From NCBI GenBank assembly GCA_964415885.1, contig CAYQCE010000034.1, forward strand, positions 1 through 35,426: DNA of 35,426 nt, in the 5' to 3' direction. The notes below the pieces were generated by a model. That model was not told the origin of the DNA. It worked only from the letters and a program-made list of their open reading frames with translations, and did not search any database. Positions 14,896 to 23,720 of the stretch are shown here, piece by piece (position 1 is the first letter of the stretch; the number at the start of each line of letters is the position of its first letter). This DNA is from CAYQCE01 sp964415885 (GTDB lineage Bacteria; Zixibacteria; MSB-5A5; JAABVY01; JAHJOQ01). The translations under genes were made by a program, and so were the position numbers.

Positions 14896-16137
14896 ATGGC
14901 AGCCCGGGAATTGCAACTTAGGCGGGTGTTGGCTTTGATACGGTTCATAATATCCATAATAGCACTTAGTCTGCTTGCGACCCATTTCGATGGGTTCTCC
15001 GCAATTCTGGCAGTTCCCGACAACTACCCGTCCATCACAGCCGCCATAGGCCTCGCGGGGGATGGCGACACTATTCTCGTTCGCCCCGGCGTGTATCAGG
15101 AGAATGTCAGAATCGAGCAGAAGACGATCTTCCTGACCAGCGAGTTCTCCGCCGATTCGAATCTCAGCACTGTCCAGGCAACGGTAATCGATGGCTCGAA
15201 TCCGTCTAATCCTCAGAAGGGTAGCGCCGTAACTCTTTCCACCATAGCCGCTGCCGGCTCCAGGGTGGTCGGTTTCACTATCACAGGCGGAGTCGGGACT
15301 TTTTTGGGGGACCGGTATACCGGTGGCGGAGTGCTGGTTTTTAACTGCCCCGATGTCAAGATAGCGTACAACATCATATCGGGTAACGCCGCAACCTACG
15401 GTGGCGGTCTCTCTGCATACTACTGCAGTCCTCGAATAGAGCACAATATCATATCCGCCAATTCCGCGAGTTTCGCGGGTGGAGTTGATATCCAGAATTC
15501 GCAGACGGTAGTCACGCGGAATATAATCTATGCCAACGATGCCACTGACATCGGCGGCGGAATACGGGTCAGTATGTCCGAATCCGCGATCCTGAGCGAT
15601 AACGTGCTTGCGATGAACTCGGCAACTGCAGGCGGCGGAATCGCGTGCGTGAATTGCTCACCGCAGATCGCATACAACTGCTTCTGGCAGAATGCCGGTG
15701 GCGATTTTGACGGCTGCGATCCCGCACTCGGTGACACAACATGCTGTATCAACTACAACCGTATCCCATCCGATTCATATTCGAACATTTTCCGCAATCC
15801 TGTCTTTGGTGATCCTGCGATGCTCGATTTCTCGCTCGCCTGCGAATCACCGGCGATCGATGCCGGCTCTCGTATCAACCCAAACAGACCGATCGCCGGC
15901 CAGCGGACCGATATCGGGATGATAGAGTACGAGTATCTCTCGGGGGATTTCAATGCTGTCGAGCAGATAGATATCGATGATGCAGTGGCATTGATCGAAT
16001 ACCTCTATTCCGGCGGAGACCCCGCATGTCCGCTCTTGCGCGGCGACTTCAACTGCGATGGCAAGATAAACTCGCTCGATGTTACTCTCACCACAAGTTA
16101 CATATTCCGTGGCGGTTTTGGCCCGTGCAGTCAGTAA
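14896..16137 (+). CDS. Secreted parallel beta-helix protein with dockerin-like doublet
   Basis: The ATG at 14896 has no clear ribosome site; TTG 14935, with AGGCGG 9 nt upstream, would start MIRFIISIIALSLL directly at the signal peptide and is a real alternative. From the ATG the protein has 413 residues. After the signal come VPDNYPSITAAIGLAGDGDT and ILVRPGVYQENV, the standard opening of a pectate-lyase-like right-handed beta-helix. At least five coils follow with the pattern 'NIIsgNsA..GGGi.....SP.I..N'. An 'SPAIDAGS' segment and DIGMIEY close the helix. The last 64 residues are a dockerin-like doublet (GDFNAVEQIDIDDAV, GDFNCDGKINSLDV, each followed by a Y.(Y/F).GG-type segment). Probably an extracellular carbohydrate-binding or adhesive protein; no catalytic residues were identified. 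Confidence 0.8.
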   Translation: MAARELQLRRVLALIRFIISIIALSLLATHFDGFSAILAVPDNYPSITAAIGLAGDGDTILVRPGVYQENVRIEQKTIFLTSEFSADSNLSTVQATVIDGSNPSNPQKGSAVTLSTIAAAGSRVVGFTITGGVGTFLGDRYTGGGVLVFNCPDVKIAYNIISGNAATYGGGLSAYYCSPRIEHNIISANSASFAGGVDIQNSQTVVTRNIIYANDATDIGGGIRVSMSESAILSDNVLAMNSATAGGGIACVNCSPQIAYNCFWQNAGGDFDGCDPALGDTTCCINYNRIPSDSYSNIFRNPVFGDPAMLDFSLACESPAIDAGSRINPNRPIAGQRTDIGMIEYEYLSGDFNAVEQIDIDDAVALIEYLYSGGDPACPLLRGDFNCDGKINSLDVTLTTSYIFRGGFGPCSQ

Positions 16138-16164
16138 AAAAGGTCTTTTCTTGTCCGCATAGGT

Positions 16165-16193
16165 TTGCGTCCTCAGCGTCTCCCGCTTATATT
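16165..16193 (+). promoter_or_regulatory. Promoter of the acyl-CoA dehydrogenase gene
   Basis: TTGCGT (16165-16170), a 17-bp spacer and TATATT (16188-16193), 32 nt upstream of the ATG at 16226. Confidence 0.55.
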
Positions 16194-16225
16194 GACACTC
16201 AAATTCGAAGCACGGAGACCCGACA

Positions 16226-17431
16226 ATGATCGATTTTGAATTCACGGAAAACCACAATATGGTGGCCTCACTGGCGAAAGATGTCGCCCACAAGTATCTG
16301 AAGCCGCAGATACAGGAGCTTGACAGGGTGGCGAAGTACGATCCCGAGTTTGTCACTCGCCTCAAGGAGGCTGATCTTCTCGGCGTATGTATACCTGAGA
16401 AATATGGCGGAATGGGACTCGATTACATCTCGCTCGGACTCGTATGCGAGGAGATGGAATATGTTGATACGTCCGCGAGAGTCGCGTTTTCGGTTCACAT
16501 TGGCCTGAATTCAATGACTCTGCTCACCTGGGGTAACGAATCCCAGAAAGAGAAATATTTGGTTCCGCAGGCGAAGGGGGAGCAGATAGGGACTTTCGGT
16601 CTGACTGAGCCAGCGGCCGGTTCCGATGCAGTCGGCATTCTCTCCACCGCTGAGAAGAAGGGCGACAAGTACATTCTCAACGGTGAAAAGATGTGGATTT
16701 CGCTCGCGAGTGTCGCAGATAATTTCCTGATATTCGCGTGGACCGACCTCGAAAAAAAGAAAAGGCGCGATCATTCGGGCATAACGGCGTTTATAGTCGA
16801 GCGCAAATGGGGCGGCGTAGATACCGGCGACATTCACGGCAAGCTCGGCGTCCGTGCCGGGAGCACCGGATTCATCGCCATGCAGGACGTAGAGGTTCCT
16901 GAGGAGAACCGCCTGGGTGAGGAAGGCGAAGGATTCAAAATTGCGATGGCATGTCTTGATGGCGGCCGCTATACGGTCGCGGCGGGCTCGACCGGGCTCA
17001 TCCGAGCTTGTATGGACGCCTGCAAGGATTATGCCTCGACAAGGAAGACTTTCAAGGAAACGATAGATCAACATCAGCTTGTCAAAGAGATGTTTGCGGA
17101 GATGGTATACGGCTGCGAGGCGGGACGGTTGCTGTGGCTGAAGGCGGGATGGCTGCGGAATATCGGTGTGAGAGCTACCAGAGAGACCTCGCTCGCAAAG
17201 TGGTTCTGCACTGATCAGGCTGAGAAGGCATCGTACAATGCCGTTCAGATACATGGGGCTTACGGTTACTCCGACGAGTATCCGGTCGAGCGTTTCTTCC
17301 GAAACTCCAAAGGTGCGTCGATCTACGAGGGTACGCGCGAGATACACAAACTAATGCAGGCGGATTACCTGCTCGGATTCCGCACTGACCGGCCCCCGAG
17401 ATGCCTGCTTCCGGCGTATGAGGGTGACTGA
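16226..17431 (+). CDS. Acyl-CoA dehydrogenase
   Basis: 401 residues, normal for a flavin-dependent acyl-CoA dehydrogenase. The usual landmarks are present in order: FGLTEPAAGSDAVGI (FAD/substrate loop), YILNGEKMWIS, HGKLGVRAGSTGFI, VPEENRLGEEGEGF, and QIHGAYGYSDEYPVERFFR. The presumed catalytic base is Glu368 in SIYEGTREIHKLM, the position used by short- and medium-chain enzymes. It oxidises an acyl-CoA to the 2-enoyl-CoA and passes electrons to ETF. The chain length cannot be told. GGAG about 9 nt before the ATG supports the start. The NUDIX gene follows after 6 nt. An unusual Pro/Arg-rich tail of about 20 residues follows the final helix. Confidence 0.93.
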   Translation: MIDFEFTENHNMVASLAKDVAHKYLKPQIQELDRVAKYDPEFVTRLKEADLLGVCIPEKYGGMGLDYISLGLVCEEMEYVDTSARVAFSVHIGLNSMTLLTWGNESQKEKYLVPQAKGEQIGTFGLTEPAAGSDAVGILSTAEKKGDKYILNGEKMWISLASVADNFLIFAWTDLEKKKRRDHSGITAFIVERKWGGVDTGDIHGKLGVRAGSTGFIAMQDVEVPEENRLGEEGEGFKIAMACLDGGRYTVAAGSTGLIRACMDACKDYASTRKTFKETIDQHQLVKEMFAEMVYGCEAGRLLWLKAGWLRNIGVRATRETSLAKWFCTDQAEKASYNAVQIHGAYGYSDEYPVERFFRNSKGASIYEGTREIHKLMQADYLLGFRTDRPPRCLLPAYEGD

Positions 17432-17437
17432 TACAGC

Positions 17438-18010
17438 GTGTACGTCAGCAGAGAAGCGATAGCGGAGATCGAACGGAAGTTCGGTAAGCCGGGACTGCGC
17501 GAGACCCGAGTTGCTATGGGCGAGCGGGAGTTTCAAGGGCTGAAAAGAAGCCAGAAACACGGTCGGAGTCACGATATCACGCTTGTCATTCGCAAAGGCG
17601 ACGAGTTCGTGGTCAACGCCAAGCACTTCTACCCCGAGAATCTCTATCGACCGCCATCCGGTGGGCTGGAGCCGGGCGAGGATTTTGTCGAGGGTGCACT
17701 CCGCGAGGCCAAAGAGGAGACCGGCTGCGAAATCGAACTCAGAGAGTATCTTCTCAGGATCACCGTGCACTTCTATTGCGGTGACGAAAGCGTCCGGTGG
17801 GTGAGTCACGTAATGCTTGCCGACTACATTTCCGGCGATCTCGTGCCGATCGATACCGTGGAAATACGTGAGGTGACCCTTGCCCCCATTTCGGAGTTTG
17901 CCCGGTTCAAGGAGATGATGCTTGCCACCGACCGAGGCGGTTTTCATTACCGCGTTTTTCTGCATGATGAGACCCTGAAGCTGCTCGATAAGAGTCAAGT
18001 TCGCCGCTGA
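17438..18010 (+). CDS. NUDIX hydrolase
   Basis: 190 residues from a GTG start, 6 nt after the acyl-CoA dehydrogenase stop; the ribosome site is weak. The NUDIX box is complete: GGLEPGEDFVEGALREAKEE followed by TG, with the metal-binding REAKEE core. Before it, SHDITLVIRKGDEFVVNAKH forms the first strands. Such enzymes hydrolyse a nucleoside diphosphate linked to another group. The N-terminal 45 residues are not part of the core and may set specificity. Being in the same transcript as an acyl-CoA dehydrogenase leaves open a CoA- or nucleotide-sugar pyrophosphatase role, but there is no diagnostic motif. Confidence 0.85.
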   Translation: MYVSREAIAEIERKFGKPGLRETRVAMGEREFQGLKRSQKHGRSHDITLVIRKGDEFVVNAKHFYPENLYRPPSGGLEPGEDFVEGALREAKEETGCEIELREYLLRITVHFYCGDESVRWVSHVMLADYISGDLVPIDTVEIREVTLAPISEFARFKEMMLATDRGGFHYRVFLHDETLKLLDKSQVRR

Positions 18011-18055
18011 TTTCCTGCAACAATATTGCGTAGTGTTTTTGTTTCAGTTGTTGGT

Positions 18056-18083
18056 TGCGAGTGCGTCAAAATAGTGTATCTTC
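18056..18083 (+). promoter_or_regulatory. Promoter of the VanZ-like gene, possibly leaderless
   Basis: TTGCGA (18056-18061), a 16-bp spacer and TATCTT (18078-18083). The ATG at 18092 begins only 8 nt after the -10, about where transcription should start, and no Shine-Dalgarno is present. Confidence 0.45.
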
Positions 18084-18091
18084 GATGCGTT

Positions 18092-18499
18092 ATGGCGAAA
18101 AGCAGACGCAGATTTCTGAGATACATACTTCCGGCCGTTCTTTACATGGCGGCCATTTTCACGGTCTCGTCCATCCCCGGCGTTAGACCTCCCAAACTCG
18201 GAGTAAGCTGGGATGACAAAGTGTATCATTTCATCGAGTACGCCGGGCTTGGATATTTCCTGTTCAGGGCCTTTCTCTACTGGGGACGAACCCGTTTGCC
18301 GCGCATCCGGCTCATACTCAGTATCTTTCTCGGCGCGCTTATAGGTGCGGCCGATGAGCTGTATCAGGTGCGGATACCGAACCGCGCCGGTCAGTTCGAT
18401 GACTGGCTTGTGGATACGATCGCCGTCGCAGTCAGCGTCGTCATCTTCTACGCCATTGCGGCCTCGAGAGAGCGGAAAGCGGCCTCCGCCGAGCACTGA
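18092..18499 (+). CDS. VanZ-family membrane protein
   Basis: The start MAKSRRRFLRYIL at 18092 is preferred; the ORF is open upstream to 18026, but that would place the start before the promoter. 135 residues with about four membrane segments. The VanZ pattern is clear: IFTVSSIPGV near the N-terminus, SWDDKVYHFIEYAGLGYFLF (the D.V.H...Y..L motif), GALIGAADELYQ and the R.G...DW..DT motif (residues RAGQFDDWLVDTIA). VanZ proteins are linked to low-level glycopeptide resistance in enterococci; most bacterial members have no known function. The mRNA is possibly leaderless. It lies just upstream of aspS, which has its own promoter. Confidence 0.85.
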   Translation: MAKSRRRFLRYILPAVLYMAAIFTVSSIPGVRPPKLGVSWDDKVYHFIEYAGLGYFLFRAFLYWGRTRLPRIRLILSIFLGALIGAADELYQVRIPNRAGQFDDWLVDTIAVAVSVVIFYAIAASRERKAASAEH

Positions 18500-18506
18500 T
18501 CCGGTC

Positions 18507-18534
18507 TTGCTTTTTCAGTCGTTTGACCTATATT
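18507..18534 (+). promoter_or_regulatory. aspS promoter
   Basis: TTGCTT (18507-18512), a 16-bp spacer and TATATT (18529-18534). The expected start near 18541 lies after the longest in-frame start (18523), which supports the ATG at 18583 as the real start. Confidence 0.55.
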
Positions 18535-18582
18535 CCCCTACTCGAATCGGAACTATTGGAACGGGATGAGGATAATCCAGAT

Positions 18583-20406
18583 ATGAAACAGTTCAGTGAA
18601 TTGCGGAGAACACATACGTGCGGTGAGCTTACTATCGATGACGGCGGCAAGGATATAACTCTAAACGGCTGGGTGTACAGCAGACGAGACCATGGCGGTT
18701 TGATCTTCATCGATCTCCGCGACCGCTACGGCGTAACTCAGGTCGTGTTTCGACCCGAGAATGTGTCCGATGAGGTGATGAAGCGCGCGGCTAAGCTCCG
18801 GTTCGAGTTCGTGATTTCCGTGAGGGGGAAGGTTGTGCCGCGCCCGGATGGTATGCGGAACCCGGACATGAAAACCGGTGAAATCGAGATCGAGGCCAAT
18901 GAGATCACAATTCTGTCTGAGTCTGAGACTCTCCCGTTCATGATCGAGGATGTCCCGGATGCGAGCGAAGAACTCAGGCTCAAGTATCGCTATCTCGACT
19001 TGCGGCGTGAACCCCTCAAACACAATATCATGACGCGTCATGTCTTTGTTAAAGCGATTCGCGACTTCCTGGATTCGCAAGGATTCCTGGAGATCGAGAC
19101 ACCCATGCTGATCCGCTCGACTCCGGAGGGAGCGCGGGACTACGTCGTCCCGTCGCGCGTCAGCCCCGGCAAATTCTACGCCCTGCCGCAATCGCCTCAG
19201 CTTTTCAAGCAGATCCTGATGATCTCAGGATTCGACAAGTATTTCCAGATAGCGAGATGCCTGCGGGATGAGGATCTTCGAGCGGATCGTCAGCCGGAGC
19301 ATACGCAAATCGACATGGAGATGAGTTTCGTTACGATAGACGATATCTTTGCCGTGACCGAACAGATGATGGCTCACGGGTTCAAGAAGACAATCGATGT
19401 CGACATTCAGGTGCCGTTCCCGAGATACAAGTACGACGACATAATGGACCGATACGGTACCGACAAGCCGGATCTGCGCATCCCGCTGGCATTGACCGAT
19501 ATATCCGGAATCGTGCAAGAATCAGAGTTCAAAGTCTTCTCCGGTGCAATCAAATCGGGAGGCATCGTGAAGGGCCTGAAGGTTCCGGGGCAGGCGGGGC
19601 TCTCGCGCAAGCAGATCTCCGAATATGAGGAGTTCGCAAAGAAGTACGGTGCCAGGGGACTCGCGCATCTGGGCAAAGTAGATGGCGAGGTGAAGTCACC
19701 TATAGCCAAGTTTTTGAAAGATGAGGAGATTAACTCGATATTCACGACCGCCGGAATCGGTGACGGCGACATCCTCTTCATAGTTGCGGATACAAAGACC
19801 ATCACACACAAGGTCCTCGGTGCGCTCAGGAACAAGGTGGCGAAGGATTTTGATATTTACGACGGTACGACGTGGCGTTTCCTGTGGGTGACAGACTTCC
19901 CGCTGTTCGAATACAACCCGGATGAGAGGCGTTTCGAGGCGATGCATAACATAGTGACATCGCCGCAGGAGGAGTATGTCCCGCTGCTCGACGAGGGATT
20001 TGACAAGTCTGTTGATGAGCTGGGTGAGGAGCATCCGTGGGGCAGGATCAAAGCGAACCAGTATGATCTTGTGCTCAACGGAGTCGAGATTGCCTCGGGC
20101 GGGATTCGAAATCATCGCAGCGACTATCAGCAGAAGATTCTGAATGTTCTGGGCATGAGCGATGAGGAGGCCCATGAGCGTTTTGGATTTCTTTTGAAAG
20201 CGCTAAAATTCGGGGCACCCCCGCATGGAGGTATTGCGCCGGGACTGGACCGTATAGTGGCGCTTATGTGCGGGACACCATCGATCAGAGATGTTATAGC
20301 GTTCCCGAAAACCACGGCGGCACAATCGCTTATGGATGAAGCGCCTTCAGCGCTGAGCGATAAACAGCTCGCCGAACTCAAACTAAAGGCTTTAACGAAA
20401 GAATAG
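18583..20406 (+). CDS. aspS: Aspartyl-tRNA synthetase, bacterial type
   Basis: 607 residues from MKQFSELRRTHTCGEL, close to the usual length for bacterial AspRS with its GAD insertion. The N-terminal OB-fold has LNGWVYSRRDHGGLIFIDLR. Class II motifs follow: motif 1 near ETPMLIRSTPEGARDY, motif 2 near QIARCLRDEDLRADRQPEHTQ (read as two parts), and motif 3 GLDRIVALMCGTPSIRD. The flexible IASGGIRNHR loop is present. His37 in RRDHGG occupies the position that is His in non-discriminating enzymes such as that of Pseudomonas, and Leu in E. coli AspRS. It may therefore charge both tRNA-Asp and tRNA-Asn, which would need GatCAB. The longer start at 18523 falls before the predicted transcript start. 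Confidence 0.95.
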   Translation: MKQFSELRRTHTCGELTIDDGGKDITLNGWVYSRRDHGGLIFIDLRDRYGVTQVVFRPENVSDEVMKRAAKLRFEFVISVRGKVVPRPDGMRNPDMKTGEIEIEANEITILSESETLPFMIEDVPDASEELRLKYRYLDLRREPLKHNIMTRHVFVKAIRDFLDSQGFLEIETPMLIRSTPEGARDYVVPSRVSPGKFYALPQSPQLFKQILMISGFDKYFQIARCLRDEDLRADRQPEHTQIDMEMSFVTIDDIFAVTEQMMAHGFKKTIDVDIQVPFPRYKYDDIMDRYGTDKPDLRIPLALTDISGIVQESEFKVFSGAIKSGGIVKGLKVPGQAGLSRKQISEYEEFAKKYGARGLAHLGKVDGEVKSPIAKFLKDEEINSIFTTAGIGDGDILFIVADTKTITHKVLGALRNKVAKDFDIYDGTTWRFLWVTDFPLFEYNPDERRFEAMHNIVTSPQEEYVPLLDEGFDKSVDELGEEHPWGRIKANQYDLVLNGVEIASGGIRNHRSDYQQKILNVLGMSDEEAHERFGFLLKALKFGAPPHGGIAPGLDRIVALMCGTPSIRDVIAFPKTTAAQSLMDEAPSALSDKQLAELKLKALTKE

Positions 20407-20443
20407 TTGTGCCGACTAACTAAATGGTTGATTGAAAAAGGGT

Positions 20444-20473
20444 TTGAACTTTTTTCGCTGCGATTTGTATATT
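20444..20473 (+). promoter_or_regulatory. Promoter of the phoH-pgpH-ybeY cluster
   Basis: TTGAAC (20444-20449), an 18-bp spacer and TATATT (20468-20473). It starts 38 nt after the aspS stop and precedes an AGGAGG at 20482. Confidence 0.6.
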
Positions 20474-20500
20474 TCTTCTGCAGGAGGATGATTCGGCAGA

Positions 20501-21466
20501 TTGGACGATAGCGTTAAAAAAAAACTGATTCTGGAGGAAGTCGACCTGCGCGTGCTCTTCGGGCGGAACGATGTCAATCTCAGGATCATCGAGGATCAGT
20601 TCAACACCAAAATCCTTGCCCGCGGCTCAGAAATCTCCATCGAAGGCGAAAGAGAGGAAGTGACCAGGGTTCTCGACTTGTTTCACGACCTCAGATTGTA
20701 TCTCTCGAAGAACTTCGAGTTGCCGGAGAGATACTTATGGTACGCCATTTCGATGATCAAGGAGAACGGCGAAGGCCCCGCCGAAGGACTGGATGTCGAT
20801 ACCGTAATCTCCAACCTGAGCCGTGAGCCGATAGCACCTCGCACCCTCGGTCAGAAGAGATATGCGGAGGCTGTCGCCAGGAATGATATAGTATTTTCGA
20901 TTGGCCCGGCGGGAACCGGGAAGACATTCCTCGCGGTTGCTATGGCCGTGGCCGAACTGAAAAAGAAGACGGTTCACAGAATCGTCCTGACACGACCTGC
21001 CGTGGAAGCGGGCGAATCGCTCGGGTTTCTTCCGGGAGATATCAGGGCGAAAGTTGATCCATATTTGAGGCCTGTTTATGATGCTCTGCATGAGATGATA
21101 GAGCCTGAGAAAGGCAAGAAGCTGATCGAGCTCGGGGTGATAGAGATAGCGCCTCTTGCATTCATGCGCGGAAGAACCCTCAACAAATCATTCGTCATCC
21201 TGGATGAAGCTCAGAACACCACTACCGCGCAGATGAAGATGTTTCTTACCCGGCTCGGAGAGCACTCAAAGGCGATTATCACGGGAGATATAACTCAGAT
21301 AGACTTGGACAAAAACAGGCAATCGGGTCTCATAACGGCGAAGCGTATCCTCAAGGATATCAAAGACATTGCATTCGTACATCTTGATGAGAAGGATGTA
21401 GTCCGCCACCGTCTCGTGATGGAGGTCATCAAGGCATACGAAAAGCATGAAAAGCGCCGCAAGTAG
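20501..21466 (+). CDS. PhoH-family ATPase (YbeZ-like)
   Basis: 321 residues from a TTG start. AGGAGG lies 13 nt upstream, a long spacing, but the ATG touching it opens only a seven-codon frame. The N-terminal 110 residues include a KH-like part (RIIEDQFNTKILARGSEISI). The ATPase core has Walker A GPAGTGKT (135-142), TRPAVEAGESLGFLPGD, Walker B VILDEAQN (232-239) and TGDITQIDL. PhoH/YbeZ proteins accompany YbeY in ribosome maturation and RNA metabolism. Here ybeY is two genes downstream, in one run with a 7TM-HD phosphodiesterase between them, an order seen in many bacteria. Confidence 0.93.
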   Translation: MDDSVKKKLILEEVDLRVLFGRNDVNLRIIEDQFNTKILARGSEISIEGEREEVTRVLDLFHDLRLYLSKNFELPERYLWYAISMIKENGEGPAEGLDVDTVISNLSREPIAPRTLGQKRYAEAVARNDIVFSIGPAGTGKTFLAVAMAVAELKKKTVHRIVLTRPAVEAGESLGFLPGDIRAKVDPYLRPVYDALHEMIEPEKGKKLIELGVIEIAPLAFMRGRTLNKSFVILDEAQNTTTAQMKMFLTRLGEHSKAIITGDITQIDLDKNRQSGLITAKRILKDIKDIAFVHLDEKDVVRHRLVMEVIKAYEKHEKRRK

Positions 21467-21497
21467 ACAGAGCCTTCATCCATAACCTGATAATACC

Positions 21498-23720
21498 ATG
21501 TTTAGACTATTACAGAAATTGAAGCGGATTATCCGCTCGAAGTTGCATATCGGGAGATCGCGATCGAGCTACGCTCCTATGCATCCCCGGTGGGGATACA
21601 AGATCACCGGACTGATTCTTCTTACCGCGTTGATTGTTGCGATCTATCCGTTCAGGATGACATTTCTGCCGATCTCCGTCCCGAAGCTGGGGGATATTGC
21701 GACGGAAGATATAGTGGCTCCTATCGATTTTCCGGTGGAGAAAAGCCCGGAAGTGATAAAATCCGAGATCGAGGAAGTCAAGAGGCAAAGCCCGCTTATA
21801 CTCGACTTCAACGAGAGTCAGTATGACACGGTATCGGCGACGCTGGATTCGCTTTTTTCGGCGGCGATTCGTCTGAAGGCGGGAAATACGAGCAAATCGA
21901 ACCAGGTTCGAAGGCTCAGGCTGCTGTTTCCGGAGTTCAATCAGAATACGCTTGAGAGCCTGATATCTCTTGACTCACTTCCGATGCACAAGACGTTGGC
22001 GACGTCGGCATTGGAGGATATTTACTACGCCGGCATTCTATCCGAGGGTATGGACATCCGCAATCTCGAGTATCAGAATGTGATAATCTCGAGACCATCC
22101 GGCAGGACTCCGCTCAAGCGCGATCAGCTCGTGAGTATGGGAAATGTGCAAGAGGCCGCTGCCCGGGCATACGGGTACCCCGATTCGACACTAAGGTCGA
22201 TCGTGGGCCGTGTTCTCTCGAAGCTGGCGACGCCGACACTCGAGCCGAATTACGCCCGCACGGAGCGGGAGCGAAATCTCCGAATCGCCAGAATCCCGCG
22301 CGAGGAGCTGTCGTTTAAGGCCGGAGATGTCATTATCCGGAGAAATCAGAAGGTCGAGCCGATTCATGTGAAGTGGCTGGATGCTCTCGCGGAGCACAGG
22401 CTCGAAACCGAGGAGAAGGCGAGTCTCTGGCAATTCATACTGCCGGTTCTGAGTCGAGTAGCGTTCATAGGTTTCATACTATCGATCTTCGTGACGTTTC
22501 TATACTACTTCAAACGAAAGACCACATTCTCGAATCTGCATTACACGGCTATTCTGTTCATAATACTACTGCAGGTTTTGTTGAACTATATGATTGATTT
22601 TGAGTTGGAGCTGTCGTTTTACCTGATACCGTTCGCGATCGGTGCGCTGCTGTTTGCGATTCTCTTCGATCTGCAGGTGGGGCTGATGGCGACCCTGACG
22701 CTTGCGCTGATAGCCGGAGTGCTGAACAACTTCGATTTCTCGCATACGATAACGGCTTTCTCCGTGGGGGCTGTTGCATGTCTCTCAGTTCGAATTGTGC
22801 GAAGACGGGCGGACTTCTACAGATCGATTCTATATATTTCGATAACATATCTCGCGCTGATCTACTTCGTGGAGAGTCTACGTTTTACGGAACCGGACCA
22901 GATGGCCGTGGATTTCGGCTTTGGAATCCTGAATGCGGTTTTAGCACCGATTCTCGTGATGGGATTCCTTCCGATATTCGAGAGTGTGTTCAATTTCACC
23001 ACGGACATCACTTTGCTCGAGCTCTCCGATATGAACCACCCGGTTCTTCGACGCCTTGCGATTGAAGCCCCGGGAACATACCATCACTCGATTATCGTGG
23101 GGAATCTATCCGAAAAGGCTGCGGAATCGATCGGGGCGAACTCCCTCCTCGCCCGCGTTGGGTCGTACTACCACGACATAGGCAAGATGGAAATCTCCGA
23201 GTATTTCGTCGAGAATCAGTCGGGTATTCGCAACAAGCATGAGAAGCTCACCCCTAATATGAGTGCTCTCATCATCGGCTCGCATGTGAAGAAGGGTGTT
23301 GAGATGGCGGAGGCGTTTGATCTGCCGGACAAGCTACTCGAATTCATCGAGGAGCATCACGGCACCACGCTGATGTCATACTTCTACAACAAGGCGACCG
23401 AGGAGAATCCGGAGCAGAATGAGCTGAATGAAGAGGATTTCCGCTATCCGGGTCCCCGCCCGAATTCCCGTGAAACGGCGATAGTGATGCTTGCGGATTC
23501 AGTGGAGGCGGCGAGCCGAACGCTCGAGGATCCGAAACCGAGTCGTATTCGGAACTTGATTAAGCGCATCATAAATGATAAATTCCAGTCAGGTCAGCTT
23601 GCGACATCCGCGCTGACTATGCACGATCTCGAGCTGATCGAAAGCAGTTTCGCGAATATGCTCTATGGTGTCTTCCATGCACGAGTCGACTATCCCCAGA
23701 AGGAGGAGGAAGAGAAGTGA
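21498..23720 (+). CDS. pgpH: 7TM-HD family cyclic-di-AMP phosphodiesterase (PgpH-like)
   Basis: 740 residues. An N-terminal membrane segment (about 33-52) is followed by a long extracytoplasmic 7TMR-HDED-type domain (about 60-300), then a seven-helix membrane bundle (about 305-480), then a cytoplasmic HD domain. The HD site is complete: APGTYHHSIIVGNLSE, GSYYHDIGKMEIS and FIEEHHGTTLMSYFY. In Firmicutes, PgpH of this exact architecture hydrolyses c-di-AMP to pApA. The ligand specificity here is inferred from architecture. The gene ends in an acidic EEEEK tail, and its TGA overlaps the GTG of ybeY (GTGA). Confidence 0.88.
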   Translation: MFRLLQKLKRIIRSKLHIGRSRSSYAPMHPRWGYKITGLILLTALIVAIYPFRMTFLPISVPKLGDIATEDIVAPIDFPVEKSPEVIKSEIEEVKRQSPLILDFNESQYDTVSATLDSLFSAAIRLKAGNTSKSNQVRRLRLLFPEFNQNTLESLISLDSLPMHKTLATSALEDIYYAGILSEGMDIRNLEYQNVIISRPSGRTPLKRDQLVSMGNVQEAAARAYGYPDSTLRSIVGRVLSKLATPTLEPNYARTERERNLRIARIPREELSFKAGDVIIRRNQKVEPIHVKWLDALAEHRLETEEKASLWQFILPVLSRVAFIGFILSIFVTFLYYFKRKTTFSNLHYTAILFIILLQVLLNYMIDFELELSFYLIPFAIGALLFAILFDLQVGLMATLTLALIAGVLNNFDFSHTITAFSVGAVACLSVRIVRRRADFYRSILYISITYLALIYFVESLRFTEPDQMAVDFGFGILNAVLAPILVMGFLPIFESVFNFTTDITLLELSDMNHPVLRRLAIEAPGTYHHSIIVGNLSEKAAESIGANSLLARVGSYYHDIGKMEISEYFVENQSGIRNKHEKLTPNMSALIIGSHVKKGVEMAEAFDLPDKLLEFIEEHHGTTLMSYFYNKATEENPEQNELNEEDFRYPGPRPNSRETAIVMLADSVEAASRTLEDPKPSRIRNLIKRIINDKFQSGQLATSALTMHDLELIESSFANMLYGVFHARVDYPQKEEEEK

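Noticed and set aside
16511..17347. Minus-strand open frame of 278 codons opposite acyl-CoA dehydrogenase
   Set aside because: Shadow frame of a gene whose motifs are all in the + strand.
20488..20511. Seven-codon frame (MIRQIGR) touching the AGGAGG before phoH, as a leader peptide
   Set aside because: Too short and without attenuator structure; more likely chance, with TTG 20501 the phoH start.
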